A DNA stretch of 64,000 nucleotides, taken from the NCBI GenBank assembly GCA_030447415.1, contig JAUJOZ010000002.1, positions 62,001 to 126,000 on the forward strand, read 5' to 3'. This DNA comes from Thermomicrobiales bacterium. GTDB taxonomy: Bacteria > Chloroflexota > Chloroflexia > Thermomicrobiales > UBA6265. The notes below the pieces were generated by a model that made no database searches, was not told the origin of the DNA, and saw only the letters and a list, made by a program, of their open reading frames with translations. Both the position numbers and the translations under genes were made by a program. This document shows positions 1-8,285 of the stretch, piece after piece (the first letter of the stretch is position 1; every line of letters starts with the position of its first letter).

Positions 1-791
1 AGCGCTCGTTCTTCTTCGCGCACGAGGCAATCGCCTTCCCGGTGGCGGTTGGGCGTGACCAGAAGAAGCCCGAGGCCGCGCCGGAGGTGGCCCGGCGTTA
101 CCCGCTGCCGCGCGTGGTCAACCCGGCCGGCGGCATTATCGCGACCGTCGGTGGCCTCCTCCGCTTCGCGGCGCTCCACCTATGCGGCGGCGAAGTCGAC
201 GGCGCGCGGCTCTTGAGCGAACGGTCGGTCCGGGCGATGCAGGAGCCGCAGACGGCGGCGGCCAACTTCGCCGATGCGTACGGCATCGGCTGGTCCCTGC
301 ACACCGTCGGCGATGCCACGGTGGTCGGGCACGGCGGCTCGACCAACGGCTTCCGGGCACAGTTGGCGCTCGTGCCCGGAACCGGTCTCGCCATCGCAAT
401 GCTCACCAATGGAAGCCGCGGCCACGCGGCGATGAGGGGGATCGAGGAATGGGCGCTGGCCCACTACCGCGGGCTGCGCCGCGAGAACCGAGCGCCGGTG
501 AGGCTCTCCGCGGCCGAACTCGCGGCGTTTGCCGGTCGCTACGAGCAACCGCGGGCGACGGTGACCGTCGCCCCGGAGGACGGCGCGTTGCGGGGGGAGG
601 TTGTCGGGCACAACCCGTTGACGAAGGAGGACGAGCCCGTGCCGCCGTTCCTGATGGCGCCGATCGGGCCGCGGGAGTTCCTGGTCTCCGACGGGGAGGG
701 CGCGGGGACCCGGGTCGATTTCATCCCCGGCGACGGCGACACTCCCCGTTTCATCCGTCTCTGGGGCCGGCTCGCTGACCGCGTGAACTGA
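1..791 (+). CDS. Serine hydrolase, beta-lactamase fold, C-terminal part (5' end outside window)
   Basis: The reading frame is open from base 3, upstream of any convincing start, so the gene enters from the left edge and only about 260 C-terminal residues are present. The visible part has the beta-lactamase/PBP4* layout: helices after the active-site lobe, then VGHGGSTNGF, the HGG motif that replaces KTG in class C-like hydrolases, then a strand with LAIAMLTNG, then an extra C-terminal beta domain. The SxxK serine and the YxN motif must lie outside the window. Likely an esterase or D-aminopeptidase-like enzyme rather than a true beta-lactamase; the substrate cannot be told. It ends at TGA, 180 bases before the next hydrolase gene. 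Confidence 0.8.
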   Translation, partial: RSFFFAHEAIAFPVAVGRDQKKPEAAPEVARRYPLPRVVNPAGGIIATVGGLLRFAALHLCGGEVDGARLLSERSVRAMQEPQTAAANFADAYGIGWSLHTVGDATVVGHGGSTNGFRAQLALVPGTGLAIAMLTNGSRGHAAMRGIEEWALAHYRGLRRENRAPVRLSAAELAAFAGRYEQPRATVTVAPEDGALRGEVVGHNPLTKEDEPVPPFLMAPIGPREFLVSDGEGAGTRVDFIPGDGDTPRFIRLWGRLADRVN

Positions 792-971
792 GTGCGCACG
801 CGCGCGCCGCGGCGATAGGCGTCGTCCGGACTCGCCCGCTGTCCCTCGTTCGACGGCGACGGCCCGGGCTGATGAGAACCTTCGGCTAAGGGACAATGGG
901 AGCCGCGGGCGGTCCTCGACCGTGATGAGTGTATCGGCGGGGGCCGGGCAAGGTGAGTGGGGAGGACAGGC

Positions 972-1898
972 GTGTCGGACGGAGACGGGCGGGTCGCGGT
1001 CGTGCGCGACATCGAGCGGGAATTCGCGGCCTTCGCCGGGTCGGGCGGCGTCGCGGCGAAGCACCTGGGTACCGGCGAGGAGATCCGCGTCAATGCCGAC
1101 GGGGTGACGCCGACCGCGAGCACGATCAAGGTGCCGATTCTGATTGAGGTGTTTCGCCAGGTGGAGAGCGGCGAGGTCGACCTCGAGGGGCGGTTGACCG
1201 TCACCGAGGCGACGAAGGTGCGGGGTTCGGGCATCCTGCGGGAGTTATCGCTCGGGGTCGAACTGAGCGTGCGCGACCTCGCCACCCTGATGATCGTCGT
1301 CAGCGACAACACCGCGACGAACATGATGATCGACCTCGTCGGAGTTGATCGCGTGAACCGGACCCTCGCCGAGTTTGGCTTCGCACAGACTCGGCTCATC
1401 CAGCGGCTCGACTTTCTGAAGATCGGGAAGGACGCGCGAAACCTGGCGGTCACTACGCCGGCGGACCTGACTGGCATCATGGAGGCGCTGGCGAGCGGTG
1501 CCATGCTTGCCGACGAGAGCCGCGCGGCCATCCTGGAGATCCTGGGGCGGCAGCATTTCCTCAACCTGGTTCCGCGCTATCTCCCGTACAACCCGTACGC
1601 CGAGGAGATGGGCGAGCCGGACAATGGTCTCCGTATCGCCAACAAGACGGGGAGCTGGACGGGGATGCGCGCCGACATGGCCCTGGTGGAGTGGCCTGGA
1701 GTGGAATCCGCACCACCGACGCGGTACGTCATCGGGATCGTCACCGAGGGGGACCGGGACACGCGCTTCTGGGCCGAGAACGAGGGTGACCGCCTAATCG
1801 GCCGTGTCTCCCGCCGAATCTTCGAGCACTTCGGGGGCGGTACCCTCGACGCCGAGCCGGTCACCCCGAGCCAGGTGCAGGCCCGCGTCGGCGGGTGA
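972..1898 (+). CDS. Class A beta-lactamase-like serine hydrolase
   Basis: A 308-residue protein with the class A penicillin-recognising motifs in order: TASTIK (nucleophile Ser50, Lys53), SDN at 111-113, and NKTGSW near residue 225 (KTG triad). I chose GTG 972 because GGAGG lies at 961-965; an in-frame GTG at 957 would overlap that ribosome site. No signal peptide is evident, so it is probably cytoplasmic or released by another route. The omega-loop region reads KDARNLAVTTPADL and I cannot find the ExxLN glutamate needed for deacylation in true class A enzymes. I therefore infer a beta-lactamase-fold esterase or peptidase rather than a resistance enzyme. The gene is intact. Confidence 0.82.
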   Translation: MSDGDGRVAVVRDIEREFAAFAGSGGVAAKHLGTGEEIRVNADGVTPTASTIKVPILIEVFRQVESGEVDLEGRLTVTEATKVRGSGILRELSLGVELSVRDLATLMIVVSDNTATNMMIDLVGVDRVNRTLAEFGFAQTRLIQRLDFLKIGKDARNLAVTTPADLTGIMEALASGAMLADESRAAILEILGRQHFLNLVPRYLPYNPYAEEMGEPDNGLRIANKTGSWTGMRADMALVEWPGVESAPPTRYVIGIVTEGDRDTRFWAENEGDRLIGRVSRRIFEHFGGGTLDAEPVTPSQVQARVGG

Positions 1899-1935
1899 GG
1901 CGGGGGGCGGGGGCTCGACAAGCAGAAAAGGGGTA

Positions 1936-2376
1936 GTGACGGCTCCATTACCGTCTGGTACTAGCACCCGCCTCTCCTTTACCGCGCCGGCGCTCGGACT
2001 GATCGCCTCCTCGGTCGTGGCACGGCTTGTTCGCTCCGCGATGCTCGAGGTCCTGGGCCAGGACTACATCCGGACGGCACGGGCCAAGGGACTCCGAGAG
2101 CGGCGCGTGCTGCTGCGGCACGGGCTTGGCAACGCCATGATCCCGGTCGTGACGATCATCGGGTTGCAGTTCGGCGGGCTCCTCAGCGGCGCCTTCATCA
2201 TCGAGGCGGTCTTCGTCTGGCACGGGATCGGGGAGTTCGCGGTGAGGGCCTTCGCCAAGCGGGACTTCCCCCTGATCCAGGGGATCGTGCTGGTCATCGC
2301 GACCTCCTACGTGCTCGTCAACCTCCTCGTCGACCTCCTCTACGCGTTCCTCGACCCTCGGATCACCTACTCATGA
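1936..2376 (+). pseudogene. Truncated DppB-type peptide ABC permease (C-terminal third only)
   Basis: About 146 residues match the end of DppB/OppB permeases: the helix RLVRSAMLEVLGQDYIRTAR, the EAA loop with ARAKGLRERRV, then FIIEAVFVWHGIGEFAVRAF and the terminal LLYAFLDPRITYS. The normal protein is about 310-330 residues, so the first two thirds, including the N-terminal transmembrane helix and periplasmic loop, are missing. Homology starts near base 1960, only about 60 bases after the preceding hydrolase stops. The gene therefore looks cut by a deletion that joined it to that hydrolase. GTG 1936 is a possible start after AAAAGGGG. Its TGA overlaps the ATG of the next permease (ATGA), the usual dppBC coupling. 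Without the missing helices it should not form a channel. Confidence 0.8.
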
Positions 2377-3266
2377 GCGCCACGCTCGCGGCCACCGCGA
2401 CCACGCAGCGCAAGCGAGCGTCGACCACGGGGCCGCGCGCGTTCCTCCGACAGCTCTTTGCACGTGGCCAGGCGCAGATCGGTGGCGCGATCGTGCTGCT
2501 CCTGGTCGTCGCGGCCATCTTCGCCCCGGTGATCAGCCCGTACGACCCCTACGAACTCCGGGTCGGTGGGCTGATGGAGGAACCCTCCCGCGCGCACCTG
2601 TTCGGGACCGACGACCTCGGCCGGGACCTCTTCAGCCGGATCGTCTACGGCTCGCGGATCACGCTTCAGATCGGCACGATCAGCGTCGCGCTCGCGGTCC
2701 TTCTCGGCGTTGCCGTCGGCATCGCCGCCGGCTACTACGGCGGCTGGGTTGACGCCCTGCTGATGCGCTTCACCGACATCATGCTTACCTTCCCGGGATT
2801 TGTTCTGGCACTGGCCATCGTGGCCATCCTTGGCCCCGGCTTGAACAACGCGATGATCGCGGTGGGCCTCGGCTCGTTCCCGGGGTTTGCTCGCGTGGTC
2901 CGTGGCTCGGCGCTTTCCGTGCGCGAGATGGAGTACGTCACGGCCGGCCGGGTGCTTGGGGCGACCGGACCGCCCATCATGCGGCGGGCCATCTTGCCGA
3001 ACGTGCTCGCACCGATCATCGTCCTCGCATCGCTGGAGTTCCCGGCGGCGGTGTTGACGGCCTCCGCGCTCTCGTTTCTTGGGCTCGGGGCGCAGCCGCC
3101 CACGCCGGAATGGGGCGCCCTGTTGGTCGACGCGCGCAGCTACATCCGGACCGCCCCCCACCTGATTAACTTCCCGGGGGGAGCGATCTTCTTCGTGGTG
3201 CTCGCGTTCAATCTCCTTGGCAACACGCTGCGCGACGTGCTCAATCCGCGGCTGCGTAACCGGTAG
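2373..3266 (+). CDS. DppC-type peptide/nickel ABC transporter permease
   Basis: A complete 297-residue inner-membrane permease of the DppC/OppC/NikC family. It has a short cytoplasmic N-terminus, a first membrane helix (IGGAIVLLLVVAAIFAPVI), the family motif HLFGTDDLGRDLFSRIVYGS near residues 73-92, five more helices, an EAA-type loop (REMEYVTAGRVLGATG) that contacts the ATPase, and the LSFLGLGAQPPTPEWG signature near the end. It starts in ATGA overlap with the truncated DppB. No binding protein or ATPase follows, so this half-transporter is orphaned here; it may be non-functional or may borrow partners encoded elsewhere. The sequence itself is intact. Confidence 0.9.
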   Translation: MSATLAATATTQRKRASTTGPRAFLRQLFARGQAQIGGAIVLLLVVAAIFAPVISPYDPYELRVGGLMEEPSRAHLFGTDDLGRDLFSRIVYGSRITLQIGTISVALAVLLGVAVGIAAGYYGGWVDALLMRFTDIMLTFPGFVLALAIVAILGPGLNNAMIAVGLGSFPGFARVVRGSALSVREMEYVTAGRVLGATGPPIMRRAILPNVLAPIIVLASLEFPAAVLTASALSFLGLGAQPPTPEWGALLVDARSYIRTAPHLINFPGGAIFFVVLAFNLLGNTLRDVLNPRLRNR

Positions 3267-3749
3267 CGATCGCACCGCCCCCACCACCAGCGGAACCCGG
3301 CCATGTCGCTCGTTGCTCGTCCGAGGCGCCAGTCCACGGGATACACGACTGACCGGGCACTCCCGCGAGACGACGGTACGGCGAGACGCGGCCCCGACCG
3401 GCGCCAATACGGGCGCCCGTTGCCGGCCCAAGTCGGTTGGATCGGGTCCGGCCGCGTGGGGCAGGGAGCGGTCGCAATCGCCGCCGGCCATGCCACCCAG
3501 CCCGCCCCCCAATCCATGCTTCGGCGGAATCTTCCCGGTCGCTCGCGCGTGCGGGCCGTCCGGTGGCGCCTGGTGCGACGCGTGTCGTTGCGCGGGCGGC
3601 GCGGACGCAGCCTGGGGAGATAACCGGTCCGCCCCGGCCGACGGCCCGATTCGCGCGAAACACGGTGCGGCGGAGTGGTGGCCCACCATCTTGGCCAGCG
3701 CCGTGCGAAGATGGCGGCCCGACTGCGACGTGGGAACGTCCACGACTTT
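3267..3749. other. Intergenic stretch without a recognisable gene
   Basis: About 480 bases between the DppC permease and the aminopeptidase. Frames are open on both strands, but the translations are Arg/Pro/Gly-rich with no motif I recognise. I see no convincing terminator, promoter or RNA gene. Confidence 0.5.
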
Positions 3750-5378
3750 GTGGTGCGAACCGAGCGAGGAGCCAAGCACGACGTGAATCTCTCGTACGGA
3801 CCCGGCGACCCCTGGTGGAGCCGGTCGATGCCCTGATCGTCCCCGCCGCGACCGCCGAGGGTGGCCGCCTCTCCCTGACGGCGACCACCGCTCGAGTGGA
3901 CGATCTCCTCGGTGGTGAGCTGTCTCGCCTCGCCGCCGATGCCCGTTTCGTCGGCAAGCGCGGAACCTTCTTTCGCGTCTCCAGCCTCGGCCGCCTAGCA
4001 GCCCGGCGCGTTGTGCTCGCCGGCGTGGGCTCCCTGGCTACCCTCGACGCGGAGGCGATTCGCCGCGCCTGGGGGCCGCCGCCACCGCGGCCCGCGACGC
4101 CGGCGCCGCGACGGTCGCCTCCGTCCTGCCCCCCGACCGGCAATGGCCTTGCCCTGCCCGATGCGCTCGCCGCCGCCGCGGAAGGTGTCCGGCTGGCGAC
4201 CTACCGATTCACCAAGTATCACGGCGCGGGTCGCCAGAGTGACCCGGTCCCGCGGGAGTTGGAGACGCTGACGTTCACCGAGGACGGCCTGGACGCTACC
4301 GCCGCCGCCGCGGCCCTGGCCCGCGCCGAGGCGATCGCGGCCGGCGTGGCACTCGCCCGTGACCTCGTGAACGAGCCCGCCAGCGTCCTCACCCCAGGGA
4401 TGATGGCCGACCACGCCCGCCGCGTCGCCGCCGAGCACGATCTGGAGATCGAGGTCCTGGGTCCCGACCAGCTGAGGCCGGCTCGGCGCCGGGGCTATCA
4501 CCGCCGTCGGCCGCGGCAGCGCCAACCCCACCTTGTATCATCCGGCTCACGTACCGCCCCGACGGCGACGACGGGTCTCGGGAATCGGATTTTGAGGACG
4601 CCGCGTCGGGCAAACCTCCGTCGCCTAGCCTCCAGTCCGCGGCCGCCAACTCCCCGGCCGTCGGGCTCGTCGGCAAGTGTGTGACCTTCGACACGGGTGG
4701 CTACTCGATCAAGACCTACGACCAGATGCTGGAGATGAAGGGGGACATGGCCGGCGGGGCGGCGGTCCTCGGCGCCATGTCGGCCCTCCGCCCGCTCGGG
4801 TGCCGACGGGTCGTTCATGGCGTCATCGCCGCCGCCGAGAACATGATCTCCGGGAGGCGTTTCGTCCCGGCGACATCCTCACCGCCCTCAACGGCGTCAC
4901 GATCGAGGTCCTCTCCACCGACGCCGAGGGCCGCCTCGTGCTTGCCGACGGCCTCGTCTACGCCGCCCGGCAGGGTGCCACCGAGCTCATCGACCTGGCG
5001 ACCCTGACCGGTGCAGCGGTCGTCGCCCTTGGCAAGCAGGGGACGACCGCCCTCTTCGCCAGCGACGACGCGCTCGCGCAGCGCCCCCTAGCCGCCTCCG
5101 CCACCGTCGGCGAGCGGACGTGGCGTATGCCTTTGATCGACGAGCTGAACGACAAGATCCGGGGTGAGGTCGGCGACGTCAAGAACACCGGCGGCCGCTA
5201 CGGCGGCGCCATCACCGCCGCCCTCTTCCTTCAGCGCTTCTCCGAGCAGCTTCCCTGGGCCCACCTCGACATTGCCGGCTCGGCCCGGGCCGAGAAGAAC
5301 GGTTCCTACACGCCGAAGGGGGCGACGGGTGTCGGCGTGCGGACGTTGCTGGCGTACTTGACCGATTCGGGCGCTTAG
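3750..5378 (+). pseudogene. Leucyl aminopeptidase, M17 family, with multiple frameshifts
   Basis: Cytosolic two-metal aminopeptidase that removes N-terminal residues from peptides. The N-terminal lobe is seen as EPVDALIVPAATAEGG, followed by VALARDLVNEPASVLTP. The catalytic lobe has VTFDTGGYSIK (metal-binding Lys/Asp), the KGDMAGGAAV helix, STDAEGRLVLADGL (second metal cluster), LATLTGA and the end TPKGATGVGVRTLLAYL. No single frame holds it: conservation moves between frames near 3790, 4070, 4135, 4475-4530, 4680 and 4855. Conserved residues persist through every shift, so sequencing or consensus indels are likelier than decay. The start is uncertain; GTG 3750 is only a candidate. It sits with other peptide genes (DppC upstream; S9 and M3 peptidases within 15 kb). 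Confidence 0.85.
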
Positions 5379-5634
5379 GGACACCCGCCACGGCGGCGTA
5401 CCGGACCCATCATTCCGGCCGGGTGCCGGGTGCGGGGCGCACGGTGCCACGCCCGGCGATCTGGGCGACTGCCCCCGTCCGGCGGGTGGGCGGGTGGACA
5501 GGTACGGTGCGTTCGCTGGCCGGCGGGCAGGAGGGCGGCTCTTTCGGCTGTTCGCCCGCGCTCACGGCGGTAGAATGCCCGCGGTAGCGACAAGCGCGGC
5601 GCTCCCGGCGCCGCCCGGAAGGGAGCACAATGGC

Positions 5635-7175
5635 GTGGTAGCGGCACCAGCGCGGACCGACGGCGCGACCGCCGACGAGGTCCAGACCTACGGCAACTTC
5701 ATCAACGGCGAGTGGCAGGCCGCGGCCTCCGGCGAGACGTTTGAGAATCGGAACCCAGCGAATCAGGACGACCTCGTCGGTCGCTTCGCCGCATCCGGCG
5801 CGGAGGATGTCGCCGCGGCGGTTGCCGCGGCGGCCGAGGCGGCCGAGAGCTGGCGCCGGACCTCGGCCATCGCCCGGGCCAATATCCTCCACAAGGCGGC
5901 CGAGCTGCTTGCCGCCCGCGTCAACGACGTCGGCCGCGAGCTGACGCGGGAAGAGGGAAAGACCCTGGAAAGAGGGGATCGGCGAGACTGGCCGCGCGGT
6001 CCAGATCCTCCGGTACTTCGCGGGCGAGGCGCAGCAGCCGAGCGGCGAGCACTACCCTCCGCCAACCCGCTCACCCTCCTCTACACCGTCCGCGAGCCGC
6101 TCGGCGTCATCGCCGCCATCACCCCGTGGAACTTCCCGATCGCGATCCCGGCTTGAAGATCGCCCCGGCCCTCGCCTTCGGCAACACCGTCGTCTTCAAG
6201 CCGGCCAGCCTCACCCCGCTCTGCGCGGTCCGCCTCGTCGATGTCCTGGCCGAGGCCGGCCTCCCGCCCGGCGTCCTCAACCTCGTCACCGGGAACGCGT
6301 CGGCCGTTGGCGATCCCCTCGTCCGCGACGAGCGGGTCGACGCCATCACCTTCACCGGCTCAAACGCCACCGGCGCCGAGCTGCGTAAGATCGCCGCGGA
6401 GCGGGGCGCCAAGCTGCAGCTGGAGCTGGGCGGCAAGAACCCGGCGATCGTCCTCGCGGACGCCGATGTCGAGCACGCCCTTGGCCACGTCGTCTCCGGC
6501 GCGATGATGAGCACCGGCCAGAAGTGCACCGCTACCTCCCGTGCCATCGTCGACCGGGCGATCGCCGATCGCTTCACCGAGCAGCTGCGGACGCGGATCG
6601 AGGCGCTCAAGGTCGGCGACCCGCTCCAGCCCGAAACCCAGATCGGCCCGCTCATCAACGAGGAGGCCGCCGAGCGCGTCGCCGACGAGGTGGTGGCCGC
6701 GAAGGAGGCGGGCGCCGAGCTGCTGCTCGGCGGCGGTCGGTTAGGGGACAACGGCCGCGGGCGGGGCGCGTTTGTTGCGCCCGCTCTCTTCGGCGGCGTC
6801 GATCCCGCTTCCCGGCTGGCGCAGGAGGAGTTGTTTGGGCCGGTCTTGGGCGTGATTCCCGTCGACGGACTGGAGGAGGCGATCGCCGTCGCCAACCGGG
6901 TCCGCTTCGGTCTCTCCGCCTCCGTCTTCACTCGCGACCTCGGCAAGGCGCTCGCCTTCGTGCAGGGCATCCAGGCCGGTGTCGTTCACGTCAACTCGGA
7001 GACCCCGGGGGCTGAGCCGCACGTCCCCTTCGGTGGAATGAAAGGCTCCAGCTCTTACTCGCGCGAGCAGGGCAAGGCCGCCCGCGAGTTCTTCACGCAA
7101 ACCAAGACGGTCTACATCGATCCGCCGCCGATGCCGGTAGCGGACGCTGAGCGGAGGGCGTCCGGCGCCGCGTAG
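5635..7175 (+). pseudogene. NAD(P)-dependent aldehyde dehydrogenase (KGSADH/2,5-dioxovalerate type), frameshifted
   Basis: Oxidises an aldehyde to an acid. The order is typical: FINGEWQAAASGE at the start, LGVIAAITPWNFPIAIPA (cofactor-binding and catalytic Asn), FGNTVVFKPAS, FTGSNATG, the general-base Glu in ELGGKNP, the nucleophile Cys in STGQKCTATSR, LAQEELFGPV, and HVPFGGMKGSS at the end. The closest pattern I know is alpha-ketoglutaric semialdehyde dehydrogenase, but the substrate is inference. About 80 bases near 5970-6050 are read out of frame. At 6153-6155 a conserved Trp codon has lost a base and become TGA, after which the protein continues from 6126 in another frame. Start GTG 5635 follows GAAGGGA; the ATG at 5630 stops after three codons. 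Confidence 0.87.
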
Positions 7176-7271
7176 GCACGCGGGGTGCGGGAAACCAAGC
7201 CGCGGCATCACAGGCAGTAGGGACCATTTCGCGAGGCGCGACGCGCGCCCTCAGGGAAGGAAAGCCAAACC

Positions 7272-7751
7272 ATGGCACAGACGGCGCAGCGGAGGCGGAC
7301 GGCACAAGCGGAACGGCGCGCCGACGTCATGTGGGAGGGCGACCTCCTGACGGGCAAAGGAACCGTCATTTCCGTCACCAGCGGAGCGTTTGGAAGCCTA
7401 CCGGTCAGCTGGCCGGCGCGGACCGCGGAGCCGGGCGGGCTGACCAGCCCCGAAGAATTGCTTGCGGCCGCGCACGCCGCCTGCTACGCGATGGCCTTCT
7501 CGAACGTGCTCAAAGGGCGAGGCACACCGCCGCAGCGTCTGGAGGTCAGCGCCACCGTGGGGTTTCACCCGAAGGTGGGTGGTGGGTTCGAGGTGAGCTT
7601 TTCCCACCTCACGGTCCGCGGTCAGGTCCAGGGCATCGACCAGGCGGGGTTCGAGCAGGCGGCGCGCGAGGGGGAGCAGGCCTGCCCCATCTCCAACGCC
7701 CTGCGCAACAACGTGCAAATCGACGTGGAAGCCAACCTGGAGAGCGCTTAG
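7272..7751 (+). CDS. OsmC/Ohr-family peroxiredoxin
   Basis: A 159-residue cytosolic protein of the OsmC fold, a thiol peroxidase that reduces organic hydroperoxides. It has the N-terminal strand VMWEGDLLTGKGTVISV, then TSPEELLAAAHAACYAMAFS, where the central Cys is the peroxidatic residue, and EGEQACPISNAL, which holds the resolving Cys. Length and both cysteines fit OsmC (about 140-160 residues). AGGGAAGGAA ends 10 bases before the ATG. The aldehyde dehydrogenase stops 96 bases upstream on the same strand, so co-transcription is possible. The gene is intact. Confidence 0.92.
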   Translation: MAQTAQRRRTAQAERRADVMWEGDLLTGKGTVISVTSGAFGSLPVSWPARTAEPGGLTSPEELLAAAHAACYAMAFSNVLKGRGTPPQRLEVSATVGFHPKVGGGFEVSFSHLTVRGQVQGIDQAGFEQAAREGEQACPISNALRNNVQIDVEANLESA

Positions 7752-7843
7752 CGACCCCAGTCCTGCTCGGCACGGTAGGGGGGCACGACCGGTCGCACCC
7801 CCTCCCCTCGTCTCAGTCATCGCTGCACAGTCTTAAGTCCTCG

Positions 7844-8271
7844 TTAAGCAACTGGCCAGATGGTGAACGGCTGCTTCGGGAAGAGAGCGGGGAGGAGTGC
7901 CCTCGCGACGTCGCCGCGGACCCGGCAGTCGGCAAAGGCGTCCTCCAACTCCTCGAGGCTGCGGGAGCCGAGCAGCAGGTGCAGGAAGGTGCGACCTGAG
8001 AAGGCGGCGTGGCCCCGGTCGTCGGGCGAGGGAGACCACCGTTCGACGCGGATCAGTTGTCCCTCCTGGAAGCCCAGGCGCATCCCGTCGCGGTAGAAAC
8101 TCAGCTTCAACTCCCCCGTGTGCCCGGGTGCTACGGAGGCGGCGAGGCGCCGTTCCAGGACCGGCTTGACGTGGCCGACGAAGCCCGGCACGTCGGCGAT
8201 CCGGATGTCCCAGGTGAACGGCGGGCCGGCGTGCGGCAGGCGACCAGGGATGGCCCTCTCGTAGCGGCGAT
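7844..8271 (-). pseudogene. C-terminal relic of a GNAT-family acetyltransferase
   Basis: About 140 residues with the pattern of the C-terminal, sterol-carrier-like domain of two-domain GNAT (Eis-like) acetyltransferases: FTWDIRIADVPGFVGH, PVLERRLA, GELKLSFYRDGMRLGF, FLHLLLGSRSLEELEDAF and the ending LFPKQPFTIWPVA. The acetyl-CoA-binding domain (normally about 250 residues) is absent; its place is taken by the end of the S9 peptidase gene on the same strand. No start codon with a ribosome site is seen. I read it as a truncated gene, possibly cut by the rearrangement that placed the peptidase here. Confidence 0.65.
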
Positions 8272-8285
8272 GCCGGCTGTGACAC

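Noticed and set aside
2367..3779. 470-residue open frame opposite the DppC permease and the following gap
   Set aside because: Charged, repetitive translation typical of the antisense strand; the DppC gene explains the conservation.
6153..6155. TGA inside the aldehyde dehydrogenase as a second selenocysteine or UGA-Trp codon
   Set aside because: The conserved residue is Trp, but downstream homology continues in a different frame, so a base is missing (TGG to TG). There is no SECIS-like hairpin after it.
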